From positions 1 to 5,333 of the forward strand of contig CAYONM010000252.1 in assembly GCA_964405325.1 (NCBI GenBank): a stretch of DNA of 5,333 bases. The letters run 5' to 3'. The notes under the pieces were generated by a model that searched no databases, was not told the origin of the DNA, and saw only the letters and a program-made list of their open reading frames with translations. The DNA is from CAYONM01 sp964405325 (GTDB lineage Bacteria > Planctomycetota > UBA11346). Positions 1-5,192 of this stretch are shown here, in pieces. Made by a program: the position numbers and the translations under genes. Position 1 is the first letter of the stretch. The number at the start of each line of letters is the position of its first letter.

Positions 1-57
1 GGCAGGGCCGGAAAGCGCAAGTCTGGCGAAGTGCCTGAGTTTTTAGAGGTGCCCTAA
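1..57 (+). CDS. Possible 3' end of a converging gene (partial, tentative)
   Basis: Frame 1 is open from the window edge to a TAA at 55-57 and would encode the last 18 residues of a protein ending in GEVPEFLEVP. Nothing in this short tail identifies a family. The other two plus frames stop earlier (TAG at 44-46 and a TGA at about 36-38), and a gene converging on lysC would fit the plus-oriented hairpin at 125-177. One alternative is the end of a transposase reading into a terminal inverted repeat, because AGAGGTGCCC just before the stop has that look; I cannot test this without the sequence to the left. Eighteen open codons can occur by chance, so confidence is low. Confidence 0.25.
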   Translation, partial: GRAGKRKSGEVPEFLEVP

Positions 58-95
58 AGGAAAAGTTGTGCTCGCAGCCTCAGCTTCGGGGTCCG

Positions 96-109
96 AGGGG
101 CTTGCCCCT
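96..109. repeat. Small perfect palindrome AGGGGC-TT-GCCCCT
   Basis: A 6-bp GC-rich stem with a two-base centre, immediately before the GTAGGAGCC that opens the larger hairpin at 125-177. The layout (short palindrome, GTAGGAG, larger palindrome) resembles the REP-type extragenic repeats of gammaproteobacteria. That likeness is a visual impression only. Confidence 0.4.
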
Positions 110-124
110 TGATGTAGGAGCCGG

Positions 125-177
125 AAACCGGGCGCCGACCGATATTGAACCCGTGGGTTCCGGGCGGCGCCCGGTTT
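125..177 (+). terminator. Nested hairpin, possible terminator for a converging plus-strand gene
   Basis: The arms AAACCGGGCGCCG (125-137) and CGGCGCCCGGTTT (165-177) form a perfect 13-bp stem. The 27-base loop contains a second palindrome, GAACCC-GT-GGGTTC (147-160), so the whole can fold as a two-tier cruciform. On the plus strand the stem runs into TTTGTT, a short U-rich tail suited to terminating rightward transcription; on the minus strand it is followed by CCGG, which is not. It could instead be a REP-like extragenic palindrome rather than a terminator. Confidence 0.45.
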
Positions 178-182
178 GTTAA

Positions 183-219
183 ACGACAGGAGGCACGCCG
201 TGGGCGTGCCTCCTGTCGT
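183..219 (-). terminator. 17-bp hairpin downstream of lysC, probable terminator of the hisS-lysC operon
   Basis: The arm ACGACAGGAGGCACGCC (183-199) pairs perfectly with 203-219 around a GTG loop. This 17-bp stem sits 40 bases after the lysC stop codon. Read on the minus strand it is followed by TTAAC, so the U-tract is weak. The stem is long and GC-rich enough that transcript 3'-end formation or 3'-end protection is the likely role. It lies only 5 bases from the hairpin at 125-177. Confidence 0.6.
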
Positions 220-259
220 AATGTTGCTGATCAGGCGTTCGAATTGCGCGTGGCAGCGT

Positions 260-1561
260 TTAGTTGAATGCGTGATAAATCGTTTTGATCGCAGTTTCGT
301 AATCTTTTTCTTCCACGGCGACGATGATGTTTTGCTCGGAAGAGCCCTGGTCGATCATGCGGATATTGACCTTGGCTTTGGCCAAGGCGGCGAACAGCTT
401 GGCGGCAGTGCCAATGGCTCGGTTCATGCCCTTGCCGACGGTGGCGATCAGGGCCAGGCCGTTGGTGACGTCGACCCGGTCTGGATGCACGGATTGCAAT
501 TCCTCCAGAACCTCGCTTTCCTGGTCATCCAGGTGCTGGTCGGCGACCACCACCGACAGGGTATCGATGCCCGAAGGGGTGTGCTCGATGGAAATGCCCA
601 GGCGTTCGAACACGCCCAGTACCTGGTACTGGAAGCCGACCATCTCGTTCATCAGCGCCTTCTCGATGGAGATGATGCTGAAGCCCGTCTTGCCGGCGAT
701 GCCGGTCACCACCTGCACTCCCGCATCGCGATCGGCGACGATCATGGTGCCCGGATGCGCGGCGTCGTTGGTGTTACGGATATTGATCGGAATCTGCTTG
801 TCGCGGACCGGGAACACCGCGCCCTCGTGCAGCACGCTGGCGCCCATGTACGACAATTCGCGCAGCTCGGTGTAGGTGATTTCGGTGATGCTCTTGGCCT
901 CGGGCACCACTCGCGGGTCGGTCATGCAGAAGCCGGAGACATCGGTCCAGTTTTCGTAGACGGTGGCGTCCATGGCGCAGGCGACGATGGCGCCGGTGAT
1001 GTCGGAACCCCCGCGCGAGAAAGTGCGCACCGCACCATTTGGTTTGGCGCCATAAAAGCCGGGAATCACATAGCGGCCCGGACCGGAACAGCGCTCTTTG
1101 ATCAGGTCGTAGCTGATCGGATCCAGGCGGCCGGCGCGATTGAAGCGAATCACCTCTACTGCGTCGACGTACTCAGCATGGCACAGGGCCGCGATGATGC
1201 GGCCGTTCAGGGCCTCGCCGCGACTGGCGACGTAGTGGGCATCGGCCTCGCCCGACTCGATGCGGGTGCGGACCTCGCCCAGGGCCGGGGCCAGGTCGCA
1301 GTCGATGCCGAGCTCTGTGATGATGCCATTAAAGCGATCGCTGATGCGTTGCCACAGGCGGTCTATGGGTTGGTCTGCCTCTACCATCCGATGCGCCAGA
1401 TACAGCAGGTCGGTGACCTTGGTGTCGCCCTTGTGGGCCTTGCCCGGAGCCGAGGGGACGATGAGGCGGCGCTCGCTATCCGCTTCGATGATCTCCAGGG
1501 CCTTGCGTTGCTGGATGGCCGTGGCCACGGAGGTGCCACCGAATTTGACGACTTTTACCAT
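260..1561 (-). CDS. lysC: Aspartate kinase (monofunctional, two C-terminal ACT domains)
   Basis: Phosphorylates L-aspartate with ATP to 4-aspartyl phosphate, the first step towards lysine (and diaminopimelate), threonine, methionine and isoleucine, in the cytoplasm. The 433-residue protein opens with the nucleotide-binding KFGGTSV (6-12). It continues with SAPGK and DTKVTDLL (37-53), SRGEALNGR (113-121), FSRGGSDITGA (181-191), YENWTDVSG (202-210), ELSYMGASVLH (235-245) and NIRNTN (260-265). Residues from about 285 to 433 form a tandem ACT regulatory region, so feedback inhibition by an end product (lysine and/or threonine) is expected but cannot be assigned from sequence. No homoserine dehydrogenase domain is fused. 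The motif pattern resembles the Bacillus YclM/clostridial group more than the usual Pseudomonas-type LysC. ATG at 1559-1561 has an AGGAG 8 bases upstream, and the gene follows hisS after 22 bases, indicating one operon. Confidence 0.95.
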   Translation of the reverse strand: MVKVVKFGGTSVATAIQQRKALEIIEADSERRLIVPSAPGKAHKGDTKVTDLLYLAHRMVEADQPIDRLWQRISDRFNGIITELGIDCDLAPALGEVRTRIESGEADAHYVASRGEALNGRIIAALCHAEYVDAVEVIRFNRAGRLDPISYDLIKERCSGPGRYVIPGFYGAKPNGAVRTFSRGGSDITGAIVACAMDATVYENWTDVSGFCMTDPRVVPEAKSITEITYTELRELSYMGASVLHEGAVFPVRDKQIPINIRNTNDAAHPGTMIVADRDAGVQVVTGIAGKTGFSIISIEKALMNEMVGFQYQVLGVFERLGISIEHTPSGIDTLSVVVADQHLDDQESEVLEELQSVHPDRVDVTNGLALIATVGKGMNRAIGTAAKLFAALAKAKVNIRMIDQGSSEQNIIVAVEEKDYETAIKTIYHAFN

Positions 1562-1569
1562 GATCTTTG

Positions 1570-1574
1570 CTCCT
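1570..1574 (-). promoter_or_regulatory. Ribosome binding site of lysC (AGGAG)
   Basis: AGGAG on the minus strand, 8 bases before the lysC ATG and wholly inside the 22-base hisS-lysC gap. It fixes the start codon and leaves no room for a separate promoter in the gap. Confidence 0.75.
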
Positions 1575-1583
1575 GCTTGCGTG

Positions 1584-2858
1584 TCAGAAAATAGACAGGG
1601 GTATTTCCTGTTCGCTGCGATCGGCCAAGCGGCGGTGTTTCACCACCTGCGCCTGCACTTCGTTGCTGCCGAGAATGTACATGGATTCGGCACCGGCCTC
1701 CTCGGCAGCGCGGATCACATGTTTGAAGCGGCGGCCGCTGTAGTCCACCAGTACCGAACGGCCCTGGGCGCGTAGTGCGGTGGCGATACGGTTGGCGACA
1801 ACGAATTCACCATTGCCCATGGGGAACACCACGTCATCGACGCCACGTCCCAGGTCTGGGATCAGTTGACGCTCTTGTAATATCAGCGTAATCACCACAT
1901 CGCCGAAGCCGAAGCCAACCATTGGCGTGGGTTTGCCGCCGAGATGTGCCATCAGGCCATCGTAACGGCCGCCACCGGCGATGGCGCGCGGTACGCTGCC
2001 GGCGGTGTCGAACAGTTCCCACACCGTTCCGGTATAGTAGCTCAGGCCGCGCACCACCGACAGATCGATCTGGATCTGGCCGGCAATGCCGCTGGCCTCG
2101 GCCAGACTCATCAGCTCGCTCAAGGCGGCGACGCCGGGGTTGTCGTTGCCAACCACGTCGCACAGTTGTTTCAGCCCTTTGACGTCGAGTACAGCGACAA
2201 TCTTTTTGCCGATATCGTTGCCAACGCCGATGTCCTGCAGTTGCTGCAACACGGCTTCGTCGCCGATCTTGTCGCGTTTGTCGATGATCACGCAGACTGC
2301 GGCGAAGGTGTCTGAATCGATACCGAGGCCGGTCAGGTAATGCTGCACCACTTGGCGATTGGAAACCTTGAAACTGATATCCTGTGCCTTGAGGCCGACG
2401 CGCTGCAGGAAGGCCGCCTGTGCACTCATCAACTCCACCTCGGCGCAGACGTGCTCCAGGCCGATGACATCCATGTTCCATTGGAAGTGTTCGCGTTTGC
2501 GGCCGCGCTGCATGCGCTCGTAGCGGAAGCACTGCGGAATCGAGAACCAGCGCGCCGGCAGGGCCAGGCTGCCGCCCTTGGCCATCAGCATACGCGCCAG
2601 CGAGGGGGTCATTTCCGGCCGCAGGCTGACGTGCCGATCACCCTTGTCGCGGAATTCGTACAGCTGCTCGGTGATCTCGTCGCCGGCTTTGCGCTTGTAC
2701 AGCTCGACCGACTCCAGCACGCAGGCGTCGTATTCCTCGTACCCGAACTGCTGCGCGACGGCGCGCCACCGGCCAAACAGCCAGTTGCGCACGCGCATCT
2801 CTTCGGGAAAGAAGTCGCGCGTGCCCTTGACCGGGGCAGTGTCGATGGCGTCCGCCAT
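1584..2858 (-). CDS. hisS: Histidyl-tRNA synthetase (class II)
   Basis: Charges tRNA(His) with histidine using ATP, in the cytoplasm. The 424-residue protein has the class II catalytic core followed by an anticodon-binding domain (about 342-424, with ILGSNE at 395-400). Visible motifs are KGTRDFFPEEM (11-21), LRPEMTPSLAR (79-89), motif 2 FRYERMQRGRKREHFQW (111-127), the histidine-specific VRGLSYYTG (269-277) and AIAGGGRYDGL (292-302). Motif 3 reads VGFGFGDVVI (314-323), without the ER found in E. coli-type HisS; I recall this variant, together with RGL(A/S)YYTG, from the plastid/planctomycete-like HisS branch. HisZ, the regulatory paralogue, is unlikely because the HisA and HisB motifs and the anticodon domain are all present. 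ATG at 2856-2858 has GGAGG 7 bases upstream. It is first in an operon with lysC. Confidence 0.95.
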   Translation of the reverse strand: MADAIDTAPVKGTRDFFPEEMRVRNWLFGRWRAVAQQFGYEEYDACVLESVELYKRKAGDEITEQLYEFRDKGDRHVSLRPEMTPSLARMLMAKGGSLALPARWFSIPQCFRYERMQRGRKREHFQWNMDVIGLEHVCAEVELMSAQAAFLQRVGLKAQDISFKVSNRQVVQHYLTGLGIDSDTFAAVCVIIDKRDKIGDEAVLQQLQDIGVGNDIGKKIVAVLDVKGLKQLCDVVGNDNPGVAALSELMSLAEASGIAGQIQIDLSVVRGLSYYTGTVWELFDTAGSVPRAIAGGGRYDGLMAHLGGKPTPMVGFGFGDVVITLILQERQLIPDLGRGVDDVVFPMGNGEFVVANRIATALRAQGRSVLVDYSGRRFKHVIRAAEEAGAESMYILGSNEVQAQVVKHRRLADRSEQEIPLSIF

Positions 2859-3041
2859 GGGGCATCCTCCGGCGCCGCATCGTGATGCGCTGGAGCCTGG
2901 TGCAAGTCTGTTGACGCTGGAACGGGGGACCGCCTTTGGCCTGCCGTCAATCGTCGGTTGGAGGCCTCATCGCGTCTCCGGTTTTATTGCCTGGCAGTAC
3001 GAACAAGTGCACTCGGCCGGTGAGCCGGCAGCCATCAAAAG
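2859..3041 (-). other. hisS upstream leader, no gene recognised
   Basis: These 183 bases between the strong terminator (3042-3068) and hisS must hold the operon's promoter unless transcription reads through. I see no good -35/-10 pair: TTGACG (minus strand, 2945-2950) is close to a -35 consensus but has no AT-rich -10 at the right distance. Small palindromes are present: GCCGG-TGAG-CCGGC at 3016-3029 and GCATC-GT-GATGC near 2877-2888. A seven-codon ORF in the leader has no histidine codons, and I see no T-box. Together with 3069-3217 this makes a 359-base gene-free stretch. Confidence 0.5.
2866..2870 (-). promoter_or_regulatory. Ribosome binding site of hisS (GGAGG)
   Basis: GGAGG on the minus strand, 7 bases before the ATG. 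Another ATG (2863-2865) lies between it and the chosen start but is in a different frame and too close to the site, so 2858 is preferred. Confidence 0.75.
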
Positions 3042-3068
3042 AAACCCGCTCGGAAACCGAGCGGGTTT
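3042..3068 (-). terminator. Strong rho-independent terminator
   Basis: AAACCCGCTCGG (3042-3053) pairs perfectly with CCGAGCGGGTTT (3057-3068) around an AAA loop, giving a 12-bp stem. Read leftward on the minus strand the stem ends in TTT and continues CTTTTG, a good U-tract; on the plus strand it continues with six G residues, so it acts on minus-strand transcripts. It lies 149 bases after the stop of the rhomboid-like gene and 183 bases before hisS. It should insulate the hisS-lysC operon from upstream transcription. It could also end a separate small transcript (see 3042-3166). Confidence 0.88.
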
Positions 3069-3166
3069 GGGGGGTTCGCTGATAAGCGATCATATGTGTA
3101 TCGTTCCGGCAGTGCGCAGGCTTTGCACGGGTAAAACAAAGGACGCCTGCCGCAAGGAGCGATCAC
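3042..3166 (-). ncRNA. Candidate small RNA ending at the strong terminator (speculative)
   Basis: If the promoter-like boxes at 3174-3201 are used, a transcript of about 125 nt would start near 3166 and end at the 3042-3068 terminator. It has no convincing ORF. It would contain a 5-bp hairpin TCGCT-TATC-AGCGA (3076-3089, minus strand) just before the terminator, and a GTGC/GCAC pairing upstream. This matches the layout of many intergenic sRNAs, but I recognise no known family. The simpler reading is the 3' UTR of the rhomboid-like gene. Confidence 0.2.
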
Positions 3167-3173
3167 GCGCGCA

Positions 3174-3201
3174 TCTATAAACATAAGCTGGTCGCGCGCA
3201 A
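3174..3201 (-). promoter_or_regulatory. Possible sigma-70 promoter (TTGCGC - 16 - TATAGA)
   Basis: On the minus strand TTGCGC (3196-3201) and TATAGA (3174-3179) are 16 bases apart. The match to consensus is partial (3/6 and 4/6). It begins 17 bases after the stop of the rhomboid-like gene. An 8-base direct repeat CGCGCGCA (3166-3173 and 3193-3200) overlaps the -35 and sits at the expected start site; it could be an operator or chance in GC-rich DNA. Confidence 0.28.
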
Positions 3202-3217
3202 GAAACGATGCCGGGGC

Positions 3218-3901
3218 TCAGGGCTTGTCGCGAAAAAACGCTTGCAATTGGTAAAAACCGATAATTGCAAGGCCGCCGCCAAGCACCGGTGTGGCTAGCA
3301 GCCAGGGGGCGGTCCACCAAGGGCCATACCAGCTGCAGCGGAGCCATTCCAGTAGCAGGATCAGTGTGGCCGGCACGAACAACGGCAGGGAGAAACGGCG
3401 CAGCACCACGGCGGAAAGGTGGAGATAAGCACAGGCAATATGTAGTCGTCGGCTGATGCCAAGGGCCAGGGCGCCGCCGAGCACAATCAGGCCGGGTTGA
3501 TGGATCGGTATCGGATCGAAGCCGGTCGGTAGCAGCTGCTGTGCCGCACCGCTTAGTGGCATGATGAGCGCGATCAGGAAAAGCAGGGGCATGCTGCCGA
3601 GTTGTCGTTCCACTGCGGCGCCGATGACTGGCCAAATCAGCAGGGTCAGCAGCCAGCCCAGGGCGTCGTCCAACAGCAGGCCGGCGCTCCACCATTGCCA
3701 TGGTTGGTGCAGGTTTGGATCCATGTACAGCCGGCCTTGCGCGTAAGTGTTGAACAGGACCGGCTGCCAGGCGATAGGAAACAAAAAAAGGATCCGCTCG
3801 GCGAGGAAAGATAGCGACAATATTATTGTCAGTATGTAGGACAGCGGGGCATGCCGCCGGTGGCAGTCGGATTGCAGGCGTTCGGGCCAGGCGATCAGCA
3901 T
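3218..3901 (-). CDS. Rhomboid-like integral membrane protein, apparently without protease residues
   Basis: A 227-residue, strongly hydrophobic protein with about six or seven membrane spans (roughly 20-41, 76-95, 103-121, 134-150, 155-168, 172-188, 199-218). Residues 68-121 match the rhomboid pattern: WQWWSAGLLL, then a helix ending IGAAVERQLGS (93-103), equivalent to GlpG's LGGAVEKRLGS, then LSGAAQQ. Aligning by eye from there, the HxxxN motif falls on GWLLT (82-86), the catalytic GxSG on GLIV (137-140), and the last-helix histidine on a TPVLGGG stretch (204-210). Serine and both histidines are therefore missing. A non-catalytic rhomboid-fold protein in the inner membrane is the best guess; its partner is unknown. 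The start at 3899-3901 has only a weak GGA upstream. A strong terminator lies 149 bases downstream. Gene reality is fairly sure, the family less so (about 0.6). Confidence 0.82.
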   Translation of the reverse strand: MLIAWPERLQSDCHRRHAPLSYILTIILSLSFLAERILFLFPIAWQPVLFNTYAQGRLYMDPNLHQPWQWWSAGLLLDDALGWLLTLLIWPVIGAAVERQLGSMPLLFLIALIMPLSGAAQQLLPTGFDPIPIHQPGLIVLGGALALGISRRLHIACAYLHLSAVVLRRFSLPLFVPATLILLLEWLRCSWYGPWWTAPWLLATPVLGGGLAIIGFYQLQAFFRDKP

Positions 3902-3981
3902 GACAGTTCCATCAAAGGACGATTTCGTTCGGGTTTCGCGGAAGGCCGGTGAGCGCGTCGGGACGCGAGCTTGTCCGACCG

Positions 3982-4032
3982 AGCGAGGTTTTTTCGGCGA
4001 TCATGTGCGAAGCGCGCCGAAAAAGGCTCGCT
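3982..4032. repeat. 18-base inverted repeat (hairpin) in the spacer
   Basis: The arms 3982-3999 (AGCGAGGTTTTTTCGGCG) and 4015-4032 match at 16 of 18 positions around a 15-base loop. The innermost 10 bp, TTTTTCGGCG/CGCCGAAAAA, are perfect. Neither strand carries a U-tract after the stem, so it does not look like an intrinsic terminator. It probably forms a stable structure in any read-through transcript from the phosphatase gene to the rhomboid-like gene. Confidence 0.7.
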
Positions 4033-4040
4033 TGCGAGCC
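4025..4040. repeat. Palindrome GGCTCGC-TT-GCGAGCC
   Basis: A perfect 7-bp stem with a TT centre. It shares 8 bases (4025-4032) with the right arm of the 3982-4032 inverted repeat, so the two folds are mutually exclusive. GCTCGCTTGCGAGC-type palindromes are common in extragenic repeat families of GC-rich gammaproteobacteria (general recollection). Confidence 0.55.
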
Positions 4041-4046
4041 AGCCGT

Positions 4047-4124
4047 GACGGAGGAGCGAGGGGCCGGAGCCCGGCTGGCGGGTGCGACGGACGTCGCGAG
4101 GTCCGAGCCGAACTGGCGGGGAGC
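4047..4124. repeat. Imperfect tandem duplication of a 39-base GC-rich unit
   Basis: Unit 1 (4047-4085) and unit 2 (4086-4124) both start GACGGA and share, in the same order, GCGAGG, CCG-AGCC, CTGGCGGG and a final GC, allowing one- or two-base gaps. Unit 2 contains an internal GCGAC-GGAC-GTCGC palindrome (4084-4097, beginning in the last bases of unit 1). The units are diverged, so the duplication is old or both descend from a repeat family. No ORF of quality crosses it. Confidence 0.5.
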
Positions 4125-4158
4125 GCCCCCTTTGATGGAAGCAGAGCGCATGTCGCGC

Positions 4159-4989
4159 TCAGCCGATATGGTAGGCGGGGTGGTCCAGCCAGTGTGCCAG
4201 ATGCGGCTGGATCTGTTGCAATAACTCCTGCTGCAGCGATGCCGAGGCGCCAGCGATGATGCTGCGACGGGTCAGCAGGTCGCCACTGTTGCCACGAAAG
4301 TCGGAGCAGGCGCCGCCAGCGGCACGCACCATCAACTCGCCAGCGGCGGTGTCCCAGGGCCAGATCCCCAACTCCCAGTAGGCGTCCACCCGACCGACCG
4401 CGGTGTAAGCCAGGTCCAGGGCGGCCGAGCCCATGCGTCGGAGATCGCCGATGGCTCCCTGCAGTTGCTGGGTCAGGGCCATGCTGTCGGCCAGGCTGTC
4501 CATGGTCCGGAAAGGCAGGGCACAGGCCACCAGGGCACCGTTGAGTTGCTTATGGCCGCTGGTATTGACCTTCTGCTCGTTCAGCCAGGTACCGCTGCTG
4601 CGATCGCCCAGGAAGATCTCTTTGCGAACCGGATCGTAGATCGCGGCATAGCGGGCGTCGCCGTGTTTGTCGCAGAAAGCGATGCTGACTGCGAAATGCG
4701 CGATGCCGCGAATGAAATTGGTGGTGCCATCGATGGGATCGATGATCCAGCAGGGCCCGGTTGGTGGTTGCAGGCCGCAGTGGGTCTCTTCACCGATGAT
4801 CACATGGTCGGGATGATGGGTGCGGATCCGGGCGCTGAGCTCGTCTTCGATGCGCTTATCGACGAAGGAAACGAAATCGCTGCGGCCTTTGATGGCATAG
4901 TCGTCACTGCGCACCTGCTGGAAGTGCTGCAGGGCGATTCGGCCGGCGATATGGGCGAGTTCGATCAGGTAGCTCAGCATGGCGGGCAT
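4159..4989 (-). CDS. Inositol monophosphatase family protein (SuhB-like)
   Basis: A Mg2+-dependent, Li+-sensitive-type sugar/polyol phosphatase of the IMPase superfamily, expected to be cytoplasmic. The 276 residues are full length for the family (SuhB is about 267). Metal-site motifs are intact: D44, GEET (66-69), WIIDPIDGTTNFIRG (81-95, metal ligands D84 and D87) and WPWDTAAGELMVRAAGG (210-226, ligand D213). GSAALDLAYTAVGRVDAYWE (187-206) also fits the SuhB/IMPase pattern. The in vivo substrate cannot be told from sequence: inositol-1-phosphate, histidinol phosphate or another phosphate ester are possible, and in E. coli SuhB also acts in rRNA antitermination. ATG at 4987-4989 is used; a second ATG three codons in (4978-4980) is equally possible, as neither has a clear Shine-Dalgarno. 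Flanking spacers suggest it is transcribed alone. Confidence 0.94.
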   Translation of the reverse strand: MPAMLSYLIELAHIAGRIALQHFQQVRSDDYAIKGRSDFVSFVDKRIEDELSARIRTHHPDHVIIGEETHCGLQPPTGPCWIIDPIDGTTNFIRGIAHFAVSIAFCDKHGDARYAAIYDPVRKEIFLGDRSSGTWLNEQKVNTSGHKQLNGALVACALPFRTMDSLADSMALTQQLQGAIGDLRRMGSAALDLAYTAVGRVDAYWELGIWPWDTAAGELMVRAAGGACSDFRGNSGDLLTRRSIIAGASASLQQELLQQIQPHLAHWLDHPAYHIG

Positions 4990-5045
4990 GATCGACAGCA
5001 GTTGGCTTGGTCAAAGGGCGATCGGGGAGCTGACTGCAGGCAGAA

Positions 5046-5066
5046 AGTGAAGCGCCTCTCTTCACT
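5046..5066. repeat. 7-bp hairpin AGTGAAG/CTTCACT
   Basis: Arms at 5046-5052 and 5060-5066 with a 7-base loop. On the minus strand it is followed by TTTCT, so it could be a weak terminator or attenuator 57 bases before the phosphatase start. The stem is too short to be sure of either. Confidence 0.35.
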
Positions 5067-5130
5067 CAGGCAAACGGTCATGTGCTGACCACCCACCAGG
5101 CGCCAATCGCGCAGGCGGCCAGACCAGCCT

Positions 5131-5145
5131 CTCTGCGCCTCTGCG
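5131..5145. repeat. Doubled CTCTGCG motif
   Basis: CTCTGCG-C-CTCTGCG, two exact 7-base copies one base apart. From memory, CTCTGCGnCTCTGCG strings recur in intergenic DNA of many unrelated bacteria; what they do is unclear to me. A related CTCTGCGCG occurs inside the right arm of the neighbouring inverted-repeat element (5308-5315). Confidence 0.5.
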
Positions 5146-5150
5146 AGAAA

Positions 5151-5156
5151 ATCATA
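5151..5156 (-). promoter_or_regulatory. Possible -10 box (TATGAT) upstream of the phosphatase gene
   Basis: TATGAT on the minus strand matches the -10 consensus at 5 of 6 positions within the most AT-rich patch here, but no acceptable -35 lies 16-18 bases upstream. It would give a leader of about 155 nt. It overlaps a small inverted repeat AAATCA/TGATTT (5149-5154, 5163-5168) that could be an operator. Confidence 0.22.
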
Positions 5157-5192
5157 AAAAGGTGATTTCCGGTAGGTCTGAGTAGTTAGGGC

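Noticed and set aside
58..259. csrA or tRNA-Ser after lysC, as in Pseudomonas-type genomes
   Set aside because: No CsrA-like frame and no tRNA cloverleaf; the interval is filled by two hairpins.
176..1594. A 472-codon plus-strand reading frame covering all of lysC
   Set aside because: It is the antisense of a gene with clear aspartate kinase motifs. Long antisense frames are common in GC-rich genes, and its translation has no recognisable domain.
1834..2532. A 232-codon minus-strand frame inside hisS
   Set aside because: Same strand, shifted frame, Arg-rich and low-complexity translation typical of an out-of-frame GC-rich gene.
1584..2858. HisZ (ATP phosphoribosyltransferase regulatory subunit) instead of HisS
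   Set aside because: The HisA and HisB motifs, motif 2 and a C-terminal anticodon-binding domain are present; HisZ lacks the last of these.
2859..3041. Histidine leader peptide or T-box ahead of hisS
   Set aside because: The only small ORF (seven codons, 2948-2971) has no His codons, and no T-box sequence or antiterminator fold is visible.
3090..3701. A 203-codon minus-strand frame overlapping the rhomboid-like gene
   Set aside because: Out-of-frame shadow, rich in Arg and Pro; the overlapped frame has coherent membrane spans and a rhomboid signature.
3982..4032. Intrinsic terminator at the 18-base inverted repeat
   Set aside because: No U-tract follows the stem on either strand; the T and A runs are inside the stem.
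4465..5088. A 207-codon plus-strand reading frame across the phosphatase start
   Set aside because: Mostly antisense to the well-supported phosphatase gene; no family features and no reason to prefer it.
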